DNA of 42,845 bases from a virus, in the IMG/VR virus record IMGVR_UViG_3300028802_000032, positions 1 through 42,845 of that record; one strand, given 5' to 3'. The notes under the pieces were generated by a model. That model worked only from the letters and a program-made list of their open reading frames with translations. It was not told the origin of the DNA and did no database searches. A program made the position numbers and the translations under genes. Positions 31,901 through 39,379 of this stretch are shown in pieces; position 1 is the first letter of the stretch; each line of letters opens with the position of its first letter.

Positions 31901-34440
31901 ACGGCGCGTGGCACGTCACGCTGCCCGACGGGCGCACGTACTCGATCTTCAAGGACAGCGGCGGCTCCCCGCTGCCGTGGCACGTTCACGGGCTGCTCGA
32001 CCACCCGATCAACGCCGAGACGATGCCGGAGATGATCCAGCAACTGCAGACGCTGGACGAGTCGAGGCCGGTGCTCAACAAGTACACCGGGCGGCGCGAG
32101 AACCAGACGATCAAGCAGGCGCTCGACAAGGAGCGCAGCGCGGCGGGCCTCTACGCGACGGACGACCTGCAGGCACCGGGCGCACTGGGCGACACGACCG
32201 CGCCGATGAAGCTCTCCGCGACGAGCGGCTTCAAGGGCAACGTCGGCACCGAGGAGCCGGTGGTGCCGACGCGCAGCGCGAAGAAGGACCGCGTGCCCGC
32301 GAAGGGCGAGAACTATCCGCCGAGCTTCGACTTTGAGTCGCAGGTCGGCCAGTACCCGGCGACGGGCGAGCCGGGCGTCAGCTACTTCAAGGGCGACCTC
32401 GGCGCGAAGAACAGCAAGGGCGAGCCGATGCACGCCGACACGCTGCTCTATCGCGACGACAACGGGAAGGTCATCGGGATCCTGAACCACTACCCGATGG
32501 ACATCACGACGCGGGCGCAGGGCGGCGTCTATCGCGGGATGACGATGCTGATCGAGAAGGCGGGCAACGTCAACCTGATGGTGGACCCCGGCGAGCAGCA
32601 GCGCGGCGTCGGCTCGGCGCTGCTGAAGGACGCGATCAAGCGGTGGGATGTTGATCTCAGCAAGCAGGACTACACGCAGGAGGGCCGCGCGTTCGCGCGG
32701 CGCTTCACGACGAAGCAGAAGGTGCAGGGCGCGAAGGACGCGTTTGCCGACCTGCTGCGCGGGCGCGTCGGGCGTGAGCCGTCCGACACGTCGATGGACA
32801 AGTCACCCGAGGTCGGGCCTGCGGGCGAAGGGTCCGCGCTGGAGAGCGCGGCACCGACGGTGCAGAACCGCGTGCAGGGGATGCCGACGACCGCGTCGCT
32901 GGTGAAGACGCTGAAGAAGGGCGGCGGGTTCACGGTCGATACGAAGACCGGCGTCGTGCCCGACACCGGCACGATGGTCGGCCTCTACCCCAACGGCGAC
33001 AAGCGCGTGCTCGTCGTGCCGGTGCGGCGGCTGACGACGCAGTTGGTGGACGACTACCTCACGAAGATGGCCCCGCAACTGGCGGGCAAAGAGCGGTATC
33101 TCGGGGGCTGGGTCAGCGGCAAGAACGCCTACCTCGACGTGCCGCTGCGCGTCGTGAAGGAAGAGCCGCAGCGCGTCTCCAAGAGCGGGAAGCCGATCAT
33201 CGAGTCGGTCGCGCAGCGGGCCGGGCGCATCGAGAAGCAGGAGCGGGCCGCTATCGCTCGCGCGGGCGGGACGACGCAGTGGGAACCGGACGCGGGCGTG
33301 CGCGAGCGCGGGCGGCAGATCGCGACGTGGACGAACGACGCGCCGGAGATCCGCCCCGACATCGCGGCCTTCCGACGCGCCAACGGGGGCCGCGCTCCGA
33401 GCGCGAAGGAACTGGAGACGATCAAGAAGGTCGCGTGGGATCGCGCGTTCCAGACGGGCGCGAACGAGCGCATGGTCGGCGACCCGCGCGGGTTCCTTGA
33501 GTCGCCGACGTTTGAGCGTCGCGCCATCGAGCAGGCCGACGCCGGGCTGCGGTTCCTGCAGGAGAAGGGCGTCACGAACCCGGAGTGGTGGAAGCTGCGC
33601 GGCACGATCTGGGAGCGCCTCTACGCCGACCGGCCCGACGGCACGATGACCGACGCCCGCATGAAGCGCGTGGCCGGGTTCCTCGCCGCGACCGCGCCCA
33701 ACGCCGGGACCACCGACAACGTGCGGCAGGCGACGGAGTACCTGCGCCGGATGCTGAAGAAGGAGCCGATCATTCAGCCCGACTGGCGGGCGATCCCCGG
33801 CGTCAACGTCACGCACATGGAAGCGGGCAAGATGATGCCGATGGAGACGGTGCGGGCGAACAACTTGGAACTGGCGATGCGGAAGCGCGGCGACCTGATG
33901 AACGAGGACAAGGTCCGCGAGGAGTTTAAGGCGCTGACCGGCGACCCGAACGCGCAAGTGCTCGACACGCAGTTGGCGAAGATCGGCGAGGTGCCCGAGA
34001 GCGGCGTCTACCTCAACGCCACCGCCGGGCGCATCGAGGGGAAGGCGTATCCGGTGATGGCGAACCGGCTGCGCGAGATCGCGGTGAAGCTGGGCCGCGT
34101 CCCGCGCGACTTCACCGCCGAGGTCTGGACCGGCATCCGCGAGACGATCCGCAAGACCGGCGAACTGTACGGACGCAAGCACAAGCGCCCGGTGGGCGAG
34201 TCGTACGGCTACGACCAGATCCTTGAGCGCGAGGTCGCGTTCACCGCGAAGAAGCTCGGGATCACTCCATCGGAAGTGGAGCGCCGGATAAGGGCGGGGC
34301 ACATGAGTACGCTGGCCGCGCTGCTCGCGACCGGCGCGACGGCGCACGCGGCGGCGCAGCAGTGGCTGGCGGCGCAGCAGTCGGACGAAGCGCCAGATGA
34401 CGCAGGGCAAAGCACCAGCGATGCCCACATCGGCGGATGA
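28951..34440 (+). CDS. Giant 1829-residue multidomain virion protein with GNAT-like domain
   Basis: The longest gene. Gly/Ala-rich hydrophobic stretches lie near residues 580-630, 850-930 and 940-960. They are separated by charged helices and could insert in membranes. Around 1140-1250 is a GNAT-like acetyltransferase fold: strands DTLLYRDDNGKVIGILNHYP and then the acetyl-CoA loop VDPGEQQRGVGSALL (1211-1225). Residues about 1300-1420 form a further alpha/beta domain. The C-terminal 350 residues (from about NERMVGDPRGFLES) are compact and resemble a domain found in other giant phage proteins. The collection of domains resembles polyvalent virion proteins injected at infection. The 3' end overlaps the minus-strand gene at 34262 by 179 bases. 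Confidence 0.75.
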   Translation: MAKGDISVGFGGMGPSDVRASGIPSMADSVTVPADDTSASWLDRLLESVAGPKMTEDPNYGPDSTMAQLYDKYARPMNPLNLLVGAAKEVPALAAKVPLNAARFASRFSPDPNAEQYLSGDDPESIGAKIDALTTTGALGSRDFGQSVGAAGTDIMAMVAGDEALALPALSEALPSALTKLPGLSTAVDWAGTNIGKGGLYGQLLDNDAETGAVYGGIGGAAVGSGEAILSRAAPFLESAAEKSLGRVIAPGKEAWKKFVGRNAQDIIRDVPLSAAAPWREGGGLQGIVDYAQQQADNIGVSLDAAYAQRLQPDIAPKLKGIRDQIRSTADNLLQAHGMAVVNLAPESKQALEEIRASLATGRGALNPKDTNISVLQDAASRLQDVVSGLGPEMQRVGMASPLSFQGQTIQRGIARGAQSTAEQGIARAMGDIDNVINTDLVGTRMATEPLARRIDKLRMNFGDMNAAGEFVSTDPAFSNSIEKLAATVRSYGPEMNAQQLRNLAQDWGKIVSGANGRGFLSPMADESMKGAMRAARGEVETTRDALMGDTVRDQSNEFAFWKRLSEAAESTAERRVGHTGGGLFGAMATLAGVGGGEYAAHAAGHGVAGALGLGAGGAAAAAVTVRVMRSPIYNLLSAKTKLAMASALRKGTNAALGTAMRRALLELSLLNHGGLSALGHTDLTATEADAEHHNILNGRDVTPGVLESANPDTVYGAGGSVDPGIEHNQRLLQQQDQIDQSIEEAAPLDPQTESRVYDKLANTQVASAGLSRLPEWLQTQLINAPDLGPTHPHLQKLANLIAEQTSPLNVAFLGEEALRPLAAGTRLVKPVEMIGKGLSAAMAAAGLQTGLEGVQEGRPGKVISGGVQTGLGALGLRGGGVARAAGEAGEAVGAFGTRLGQGLANAGKQALIGPAIGLSSQALANTDLAKSLIPDDEMRQAVFEAAGVGAGVTGLGMAARRGMREIPGVGEVTVKKGPDFAMDGAWHVTLPDGRTYSIFKDSGGSPLPWHVHGLLDHPINAETMPEMIQQLQTLDESRPVLNKYTGRRENQTIKQALDKERSAAGLYATDDLQAPGALGDTTAPMKLSATSGFKGNVGTEEPVVPTRSAKKDRVPAKGENYPPSFDFESQVGQYPATGEPGVSYFKGDLGAKNSKGEPMHADTLLYRDDNGKVIGILNHYPMDITTRAQGGVYRGMTMLIEKAGNVNLMVDPGEQQRGVGSALLKDAIKRWDVDLSKQDYTQEGRAFARRFTTKQKVQGAKDAFADLLRGRVGREPSDTSMDKSPEVGPAGEGSALESAAPTVQNRVQGMPTTASLVKTLKKGGGFTVDTKTGVVPDTGTMVGLYPNGDKRVLVVPVRRLTTQLVDDYLTKMAPQLAGKERYLGGWVSGKNAYLDVPLRVVKEEPQRVSKSGKPIIESVAQRAGRIEKQERAAIARAGGTTQWEPDAGVRERGRQIATWTNDAPEIRPDIAAFRRANGGRAPSAKELETIKKVAWDRAFQTGANERMVGDPRGFLESPTFERRAIEQADAGLRFLQEKGVTNPEWWKLRGTIWERLYADRPDGTMTDARMKRVAGFLAATAPNAGTTDNVRQATEYLRRMLKKEPIIQPDWRAIPGVNVTHMEAGKMMPMETVRANNLELAMRKRGDLMNEDKVREEFKALTGDPNAQVLDTQLAKIGEVPESGVYLNATAGRIEGKAYPVMANRLREIAVKLGRVPRDFTAEVWTGIRETIRKTGELYGRKHKRPVGESYGYDQILEREVAFTAKKLGITPSEVERRIRAGHMSTLAALLATGATAHAAAQQWLAAQQSDEAPDDAGQSTSDAHIGG

Positions 34441-34645
34441 CCGACGTGCCCTCGGGGATCGGCCCGATGCACCACTGGTAGAGCAGGCGATGCAGCGCGT
34501 GACGGCGGAGCTGCCACCGCACGCGGGCATCCTTCCGCCCCGTCCACCGCGCGTGGCCGTGCGCCTCGGGCACGATCTGATCGAGGACGCGGATCCGATA
34601 CGCGTGATCCGCGACGCGGGCCTTCGCCGCCCAGTCCCAGTTCAT
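34262..34645 (-). CDS. Degenerate HNH-like zinc protein, last gene of the minus-strand cluster
   Basis: This 127-residue frame starts with an ATG overlapping the upstream stop (ATGA). Residues about 55-80 read LYQWCIGPIPEGTSVIRRCG, then HRWCFALRHLAL. This matches the phage HNH pattern G-P-I-P-E-G-x-x-V-x-H-x-C-x(4)-C-x(4)-H-L, but the general-base His is Arg and the Asn position is Leu. So it probably binds zinc and perhaps DNA without cutting. The last 60 residues are Pro/Ala/Arg-rich and overlap the giant plus-strand gene, so the tail may be an accident of composition. Confidence 0.5.
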   Translation of the reverse strand: MNWDWAAKARVADHAYRIRVLDQIVPEAHGHARWTGRKDARVRWQLRRHALHRLLYQWCIGPIPEGTSVIRRCGHRWCFALRHLALRPTAAPPATAAPPRAPSRRSRAARPAYSCAPPLSGAPLPME

Positions 34646-35109
34646 GGCGTCACCTCCGGCAACTGCTGCAGCTTCGCGTCGCGGTCGGCCAGCGTGACCT
34701 CCATCACCCGCCGCGCGGCCTCCGTGCTGCGCGTCGCCATGTAGACGATGTCGGCCAGCGTCCCCTTGTCGAGCGCCATCAGCGCCGTGAGCAGCGGCTC
34801 GCGGCAGAGCAGCGCCTCGCTGCGCGGGCGTCCCTTCGACAGCGTGCCGTTGTGCGCCGACGCCGCCGCTCGCGCGGGCGACGTGCGCGAGCCGCGCACC
34901 ACCGCCGGGTTCTCGTCGTCCCAGCAGACGGCGTAGCCTGCCTCGCGCAGCGTGCGAGCGAGCTTGCGCCGGTCGCCGACGGCCTCGGCGGTGCGCGTCG
35001 AATCTTTCGGGTTGTAGCGGACCTGATGCACCTCCGGGGGCAGGCGCACGGTCAGCGCCTGCTCCCGGTAGTCGGTGCCGTTGGTCTGGATCGTCACGTC
35101 GAGTGTCAT
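34642..35109 (-). CDS. Hypothetical protein
   Basis: This 155-residue protein starts with MTLDVTIQTN at an ATG preceded by CAGGAGA. It has a beta-rich first 35 residues, a KLARTLREAGYAVCWDDEN segment and a helical C-terminal half. It is not recognised. It overlaps both neighbours by four bases, so it is translated as part of the operon. Confidence 0.7.
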   Translation of the reverse strand: MTLDVTIQTNGTDYREQALTVRLPPEVHQVRYNPKDSTRTAEAVGDRRKLARTLREAGYAVCWDDENPAVVRGSRTSPARAAASAHNGTLSKGRPRSEALLCREPLLTALMALDKGTLADIVYMATRSTEAARRVMEVTLADRDAKLQQLPEVTP

Positions 35110-35390
35110 GTCGCGTTCTCCTGCTTCTGCACCCAGCCGCTGCCGAGCGCGTGTCGCTCGGGCGCACCGACGGGGCCGACGATGGTGAAGGTCACGCCGC
35201 GCACGGGCGGGTCGCCCAGCAGCGTCAGCGTGCGGTCGTGGCGCATGGCGCTCGTCGTCGGCATCGACAGCGAGTGCGCCTCCTGACAGACCTGCTGGCA
35301 GAACATCGCGGTGCGCGTCTCCCAGTCGAGGTGATACTCCTGCGCGTAGCTGTAGCCGCTCACGCGAGCGATGCTCTTGGGGTCGCGCAT
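35106..35390 (-). CDS. Hypothetical protein
   Basis: This 94-residue protein has a good ribosome site (GGGAGGGAACTGATC-ATG). It contains VSGYSYAQEYHLDWETRTAMFCQ and a C-terminal beta segment with VRGVTFTIVGP. No known family is evident. It is preceded by a 23-residue membrane peptide gene whose stop lies two bases upstream of its start codon. Confidence 0.65.
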   Translation of the reverse strand: MRDPKSIARVSGYSYAQEYHLDWETRTAMFCQQVCQEAHSLSMPTTSAMRHDRTLTLLGDPPVRGVTFTIVGPVGAPERHALGSGWVQKQENAT

Positions 35391-35392
35391 GA

Positions 35393-35464
35393 TCAGTTCC
35401 CTCCCGCGCAGCAGAGGCCGCAGAGGATGCCGAAGCCGATGACGAAGAGGATGGTGGCGATCAC
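35393..35464 (-). CDS. 23-residue Cys-rich membrane peptide
   Basis: A GTG inside the upstream stop (GTGA) opens a frame for a 23-residue peptide: a hydrophobic span (MIATILFVIGFGILCGL), then CCAGGN. Exact GTGA coupling upstream and close spacing to the next ATG argue for translation. It resembles the 26-residue peptide before the terminase in size and coupling. It could be a small membrane effector or only a coupling leader. Confidence 0.45.
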   Translation of the reverse strand: MIATILFVIGFGILCGLCCAGGN

Positions 35465-36099
35465 TTGCCACCGCCCTTCGCCGCCGCCAGCGCGTTGAGC
35501 ACCAGTTCGACCTCGGCGTCCTTCAGTGACAGCGTCAGCTTGTAGCGGTCGCCTGCCGGGGCCGGGGCCATGTCGAGACAGTAGGGGCGTGCGGCCTCGC
35601 CGAGGTCGGCCTTCCACGCGAGCACGAAGTTCCGCACGGGCAGCGTGCGCTCGGCCTCGGCCTTTCGATGCGCCTCGGCCTCGGCGTCGATCTGCTTCCG
35701 CCGTGCGACGGCGGCGACCTGCGTGGCGACGATGCCGCGCAGCCGCGCCGCGAACTTGATCGGGAAGCCCACGTCGTCCAGCTTCGTGTAGGTCAGCGTC
35801 TTGCGGCGCGAGCCGCGCCAGTGGTGGCCCGGTCGCGGTTCCTCGTAGCAGACGGCGATGCGGTCGGGCGCGGTGCCCCAGTGCGAGTAGCCGTAGGTCG
35901 GGCCAACGTCGTAGAACACGCGCACGCCGCCCGGCAGCTTGAAGCCCTTCGGCTCGGGCTGGGGGTCGAGGTCGGCCAGCGCCCGGCTCGTCTCGGCGAG
36001 CAGTGCGGTCAGTTCGGCGGTCTTGCGCTCGACGGTCTGTTCGTGCCGGGCCTTGGCCTCGGCGCGTTCCTGCTCGCGGGTCTTCTGTTCAGTCGTCAT
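35461..36099 (-). CDS. Hypothetical protein with N-terminal coiled coil
   Basis: This 212-residue protein begins with a charged coiled coil (KTREQERAEAKARHEQTVER). A beta-rich middle has GVRVFYDVGPTYGYSHWGTAP and VCYEEPRPGHHWRGSRRKTL. A second helix (RRKQIDAEAEAHRKAEAER) precedes a C-terminal domain. The ATG follows CACTGGAGA. It is not recognised. The Trp/Tyr/His-rich middle suggests ligand binding, which is only a guess. Confidence 0.7.
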   Translation of the reverse strand: MTTEQKTREQERAEAKARHEQTVERKTAELTALLAETSRALADLDPQPEPKGFKLPGGVRVFYDVGPTYGYSHWGTAPDRIAVCYEEPRPGHHWRGSRRKTLTYTKLDDVGFPIKFAARLRGIVATQVAAVARRKQIDAEAEAHRKAEAERTLPVRNFVLAWKADLGEAARPYCLDMAPAPAGDRYKLTLSLKDAEVELVLNALAAAKGGGK

Positions 36100-36117
36100 G
36101 GTCGTGTCTCCAGTGAA

Positions 36118-36141
36118 GGGCGGGGGCCGAAGCCCCCACCC
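36118..36141 (-). terminator. UUCG-loop hairpin between minus-strand genes
   Basis: Read on the minus strand, GGGTGGGGGC and GCCCCCGCCC form a 10-bp stem with one G-T pair around a TTCG loop, the extra-stable C(UUCG)G arrangement. It lies just after a stop and a few bases before the ribosome motif of the next gene. A nearly identical cassette occurs at 39889-39910. There is no T-run, so an mRNA-stabilising or processing role fits as well as termination. Confidence 0.5.
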
Positions 36142-36148
36142 GGATGAA

Positions 36149-36589
36149 CTACTTACTGCGGGCCTCGCGCCGAGCGCGGCGCTTCGCGGCCTTCAGCTTG
36201 CGTGCGGCCAGCGCCTTGGCGCGGACCTTCGGGTCGAGCAGCGGGTTCGGCCTCGCGGGCGCGTCCTGCTGCGTCTCGGCCAGCCGCTGGCCCTGCTTGC
36301 GCTTCGCGAGGTAGGCCACGGCGTCGCGCTGCCGGGCGATGACCTCGGTGACGTGCGGCGGGAACACGATCCGCGTCGTGCGGTTCTTCGCGACGTGCTC
36401 CACGAAGAGGTAGTCGCCCTTGTCGAACCGCACGGTCTGGATGATGAACGTCTCGCTCGACACGATGTCGGTCGAGCGCACGGTGGCCGGGCGCGTCTGC
36501 GCGGCCTCCGGCAGCTTGTGCAGTTGCCCAAGCTGGTGGTCGAAGTTGTCTTGCCCTGAGTCGCTCGCCGGTCGGAGTGCTTTGGTCAT
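36149..36589 (-). CDS. Hypothetical basic protein
   Basis: This 146-residue protein starts MTKALRPAS after CACTGGAGA. The core holds RSTDIVSSETFIIQTVRFDKGDYLFVEHV (beta-rich), PPHVTEVIARQRDAVAYLAKRK, and a strongly basic C-terminus (ARKLKAAKRRARREARSK). The basic tail suggests nucleic-acid binding. A UUCG hairpin follows its stop. No family is recognised. Confidence 0.7.
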   Translation of the reverse strand: MTKALRPASDSGQDNFDHQLGQLHKLPEAAQTRPATVRSTDIVSSETFIIQTVRFDKGDYLFVEHVAKNRTTRIVFPPHVTEVIARQRDAVAYLAKRKQGQRLAETQQDAPARPNPLLDPKVRAKALAARKLKAAKRRARREARSK

Positions 36590-36612
36590 CGGTCGTCTCC
36601 AGTGTGGTCGGG

Positions 36613-36732
36613 TTAGAAGCTCTGCAGCCACGCGATCAGCGCGGCGGCGTGCGGCCTCGCCTGCTCGGGCTTGCCGCAGGCGAGGAAGGCGAACACCTTC
36701 GCGAGGTGTGTGGAGGCGGTCTGGCGGGTCAC
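36613..36732 (-). CDS. 39-residue hypothetical protein
   Basis: A GTG with GGGAGGG four bases upstream opens a 39-residue frame that overlaps the upstream stop (GTGA). The product is helical (HLAKVFAFLACGKPEQARPH, then AALIAWLQSF) and soluble-looking with one Cys. The strong ribosome site and coupled start support translation. The function is unknown. Confidence 0.55.
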   Translation of the reverse strand: MTRQTASTHLAKVFAFLACGKPEQARPHAAALIAWLQSF

Positions 36733-36971
36733 TGGACCCTCCCGTTCGCCCGCAAGTGGCGCACAAGCTGCCGGGTCAGCCGGGCGGCGTCCACGTCGCG
36801 CCCAAGCTGGATGCAGTCGGCGAGGTTGAACCGCAGTCCCTCGGCCCCGGCCTCGGTGGCGTCGCCTGCGAGGCAGAGCGCCGCCTGCCCGGCGTGCAGG
36901 GCGGCGGCGGTGCGGTAGCGGTTCAGCGCCCAGTCGGTGCGGCGCTGGGCGGTCAGGTTGTAGAGCTTCAC
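36729..36971 (-). CDS. Hypothetical helical protein
   Basis: This 80-residue protein starts at a GTG within the preceding stop, with GGGAGGC upstream. It is helical (RTDWALNRYRTAAALHAGQA, then LRFNLADCIQLGRDVDAARL) and ends in a basic tail (RQLVRHLRANGRVQ). Such small acidic-basic helical proteins are common in phage early regions. No known family is evident. Confidence 0.6.
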   Translation of the reverse strand: MKLYNLTAQRRTDWALNRYRTAAALHAGQAALCLAGDATEAGAEGLRFNLADCIQLGRDVDAARLTRQLVRHLRANGRVQ

Positions 36972-37318
36972 GCCCGCCTCCCGCTCAGGACGCCGACGGC
37001 CTCGGAGGCCGCGCGTTCGATGACCAGCGCGACGTAGCCGCGTCGCTCGGCGCACGCCCGCTCCGTCTCGCGGCGCAGGGCGTCGGCCTTGTCGCTGGCG
37101 GTGTCGGTGATGACCTTCGCGGCCACAGTGGCGTCGGCGACGATCTGCGCGGCCCGGCGATACGCCGTGCTCGGCAGCATCGGCGACGGCAGGATGTCGG
37201 TCGCGATGTCGCGGACGATGGCGTCGCGCTGGTCGGCCAGCCACGGGCCGAGGTAGGTGTGCGGGCCGAGCTTCGCGATGAACGCGTCGAGGGCGGCGAC
37301 TTCGTCGGTCTTGTTCAT
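36968..37318 (-). CDS. Hypothetical protein
   Basis: This 116-residue protein starts MNKTDEVAALDAF after CACTGGAGA. GPHTYLGPWLADQRDAIVRD near residues 18-37 resembles the first helices of small phage proteins that I have seen with the pattern SYLGPWLxxxRxxVExDI. Their function is unknown. The rest is Ala-rich helix. The stop overlaps the next GTG. Confidence 0.7.
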   Translation of the reverse strand: MNKTDEVAALDAFIAKLGPHTYLGPWLADQRDAIVRDIATDILPSPMLPSTAYRRAAQIVADATVAAKVITDTASDKADALRRETERACAERRGYVALVIERAASEAVGVLSGRRA

Positions 37319-37343
37319 GGTCGTGTCTCCAGTGGTCGAGGGG

Positions 37344-37751
37344 TTAGAAACCGTTGCCGACGGGGAACCCGTGGTGCGCGACGAGCGCCGGGATCCGGTG
37401 GCTCTCCGAGGTCGCGCCGATCACCGCGCCATCGCGGATGAGCACGCAGACGTTCGTCTCCAGTTGGCGCTCGCCCATGTAGGTCGAGGTGACGTAGAGG
37501 TCGAGCGAGGCGCAGCCGGGCGCGGCGTCGTGCGCGTCGATGGTCTTCAGGTCGCGCAGCGCGACGAAGTCGCCGAGGTCGCTGTCGTCGGTCCAGTTCA
37601 GCGCGTTCGGCAGGTTCGCGCCGTCGCCGAGCGGCGTGCAGTCGCGCAGGCCGACCTCCGCGCAGGGCGCGAAGCCGCTGGTGTTCGCGCGGACGGCGGC
37701 GTTGATCGCCTTCCGCAGGGCCGGGGTGACGGGGATGGTCGCGGTGGTCAT
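37344..37751 (-). CDS. Hypothetical protein
   Basis: This 135-residue protein starts MTTATIPVTP after CACTGGAG. It is a mixed alpha/beta protein with DSDLGDFVALRDLKTID and a C-terminal hairpin VCVLIRDGAVIGATSES. It has four cysteines. No family is recognised. Confidence 0.7.
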   Translation of the reverse strand: MTTATIPVTPALRKAINAAVRANTSGFAPCAEVGLRDCTPLGDGANLPNALNWTDDSDLGDFVALRDLKTIDAHDAAPGCASLDLYVTSTYMGERQLETNVCVLIRDGAVIGATSESHRIPALVAHHGFPVGNGF

Positions 37752-37773
37752 CGTCGTGCTCCAGTGGGCCGTG

Positions 37774-38109
37774 TTAGATGGCGAGGAAGCGACGCGTGCC
37801 GCGTGCGTGCTGCTCGGCGGCGAGCGCGGCAGCGGCCTTCACGAAGAACCCGCCCTCCACGAACTTGTCGCCTTGGTAGATGGCGTACTGGCGGATGCCG
37901 CCGATGGCCGCGCCGGGGCGCACGACGAACGCCTGCAGGTCGTGGTCCGCGAGGAAGAGGCGCGTGCTCCACGACTCGGTCTGGCCGGTCGTGAGGTTCC
38001 GCGCTTCGACGCGCTCGTTGACGCGCCCGGCGCTGCGGTCGAGGGAGACGGGGCGCACGAAGTGGCCCGTCTCACGGTTGCGGTAGTTGCTGTTCAGCTT
38101 GATGGTCAT
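37774..38109 (-). CDS. Hypothetical protein, first gene after promoter P1
   Basis: This 111-residue beta-rich protein starts MTIKLNSNYRNRETGHFVRP after CACTGGAGA. It contains RLFLADHDLQAFVVRPGAAI and an Ala-rich helical C-terminus. It is the first gene downstream of the minus-strand promoter at 38159-38188. Its function is unknown. Confidence 0.7.
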   Translation of the reverse strand: MTIKLNSNYRNRETGHFVRPVSLDRSAGRVNERVEARNLTTGQTESWSTRLFLADHDLQAFVVRPGAAIGGIRQYAIYQGDKFVEGGFFVKAAAALAAEQHARGTRRFLAI

Positions 38110-38158
38110 CGTCGTCTCCAGTGGGCGGGGCCGGTCACCACGACCGACCCACCCAACA

Positions 38159-38188
38159 AGTATGTGCCGAAACCTAGACGGCTGTCAA
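38159..38188 (-). promoter_or_regulatory. Minus-strand promoter P1 with GAAACCTAGA operator
   Basis: On the minus strand TTGACA (38188-38183) and CATACT (38164-38159) are separated by 18 bases. Within the spacer lies TCTAGGTTTC (plus strand GAAACCTAGA at 38169-38178), identical to the element in promoter P2 and at 4124. A protein bound there would block RNA polymerase. The promoter drives the genes from 38109 downward. Confidence 0.65.
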
Positions 38189-38193
38189 ACCCC

Positions 38194-39141
38194 CTATATT
38201 CCCTCGAAAAGTGCGTTGACCTTGTCGCGCAGCGCCTGACGGCTGGACCGCAGGGCGGCGTTCTGGCTGCTCAGGCCGACCAGTTGCTCGCGGGCCAGCC
38301 CGAGGACCGCCACGGCGTCGTCCAGCATCCGCAGCAGTTCGGTGAGCGCGGTGTCCACCGTGACCTCGGTCGTCGCCCCAGCGGCCACCAGTGCGGCCAC
38401 AGAGGGCGTCTGGGCCGGAGCCGTCGGCAGCGACGCCGCGATGCGCTCCAGTTCGACCCGTGCCCCGGCGCTGACGGTCAGGTGCGCCACCTTCCCCGCG
38501 TCGAGCGGCTTGGACAGCAGGTCGGGCACGTCGGGCGGCACCGGGGTGTGCTTCAGGCGCTCGTCTTCCAGCGCCCGCTCGATGCCCCGGTGGACGACGC
38601 TGACGGTGCTCTGGACCGACGGCAGCGTCGTGGTGAAGCCGTGCGTGTAGGCCGACCGCAGCAGGCGCTCGGCCTCGGCCTTCTGGTGGCCGTGGCCGCT
38701 GCCGTGCTGGTAGTGGTGCTCGATGAAGCTGAACAGCGACCCCTGCCACTTCTCGCTCGGGGCGTCGGGGTGCCGGGGCGTCTCCAGTGTCTTTGGTTGC
38801 AGCGCCGCGAGCAGTTCGCGGACGCGCCCGGTGCCGAGCAGCGCCGGGTGGACGAACACCGACGTGCCCTTCGCGAGGTTGACGATGCGCTGGTGCTGGC
38901 GGTGGCCGATCCACTTGAAGAACAACACCACGCCGACGCCGGTCGGGAAGCTCGCCGCCTTCTCCATTTCCGGCCCCTCCGAGGCCCACTGGAGAATCTG
39001 CGGGTGGGTGGACATCCACTGCGGCAGGTTGCCGCTCTTGGTGCCCACGATCAGGACGCGGCGCTGCTGGGTCAGGCAGGCGCTCACGGCGTTGGCGAGT
39101 AGCTCGTCGGGGTGCAGCAGGTCACGAAGTGGCGTGGACAT
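38194..39141 (-). CDS. Hypothetical protein with C-terminal coiled coil
   Basis: This 315-residue protein starts MSTPLRDLLHPDELL after GACTGGAGA. The first 120 residues form an alpha/beta domain (RRVLIVGTKSGNLPQWM, VGVVLFFKWIGHRQHQRIVNL) that looks Rossmann-like and is followed by HPALLGTGRVRELL. The middle is His- and Glu-rich and the last 60 residues are a coiled coil (LGLAREQLVGLSSQNAALRS). No catalytic signature was recognised. P1 begins six bases after its stop. Confidence 0.7.
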   Translation of the reverse strand: MSTPLRDLLHPDELLANAVSACLTQQRRVLIVGTKSGNLPQWMSTHPQILQWASEGPEMEKAASFPTGVGVVLFFKWIGHRQHQRIVNLAKGTSVFVHPALLGTGRVRELLAALQPKTLETPRHPDAPSEKWQGSLFSFIEHHYQHGSGHGHQKAEAERLLRSAYTHGFTTTLPSVQSTVSVVHRGIERALEDERLKHTPVPPDVPDLLSKPLDAGKVAHLTVSAGARVELERIAASLPTAPAQTPSVAALVAAGATTEVTVDTALTELLRMLDDAVAVLGLAREQLVGLSSQNAALRSSRQALRDKVNALFEGI

Positions 39142-39379
39142 CGGTGTCTCCAGTCACGGTGCAGGGGGTGAAGTCGCCCGCCGTCAGGAACTGATCCTTC
39201 GGGCAGGGGCGAACCTTGACGACAGCGAGGTCGCCGCCATACCGCTGGTCGAGCGGGTGGAAGGCGACGTGGTGCGCGTGGTCGAGCGCGAGGCTTTTGT
39301 TGAGGGCGTAGAAGTCGAGGCGCACGTAGCGCCCCGCCCCCGTGCGGAAGATCCCGGTGTAGGTGCGGTCGGCTCTCAC
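39122..39379 (-). CDS. Hypothetical protein
   Basis: This 85-residue protein starts at a GTG overlapping the upstream stop, with AAGGAGA upstream. The beginning YTGIFRTGAGRYVRLDFYAL is beta-rich and the rest has RPCPKDQFLTAGDF. It overlaps the next gene by 20 bases. Its function is unknown. Confidence 0.65.
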   Translation of the reverse strand: MRADRTYTGIFRTGAGRYVRLDFYALNKSLALDHAHHVAFHPLDQRYGGDLAVVKVRPCPKDQFLTAGDFTPCTVTGDTDVHATS

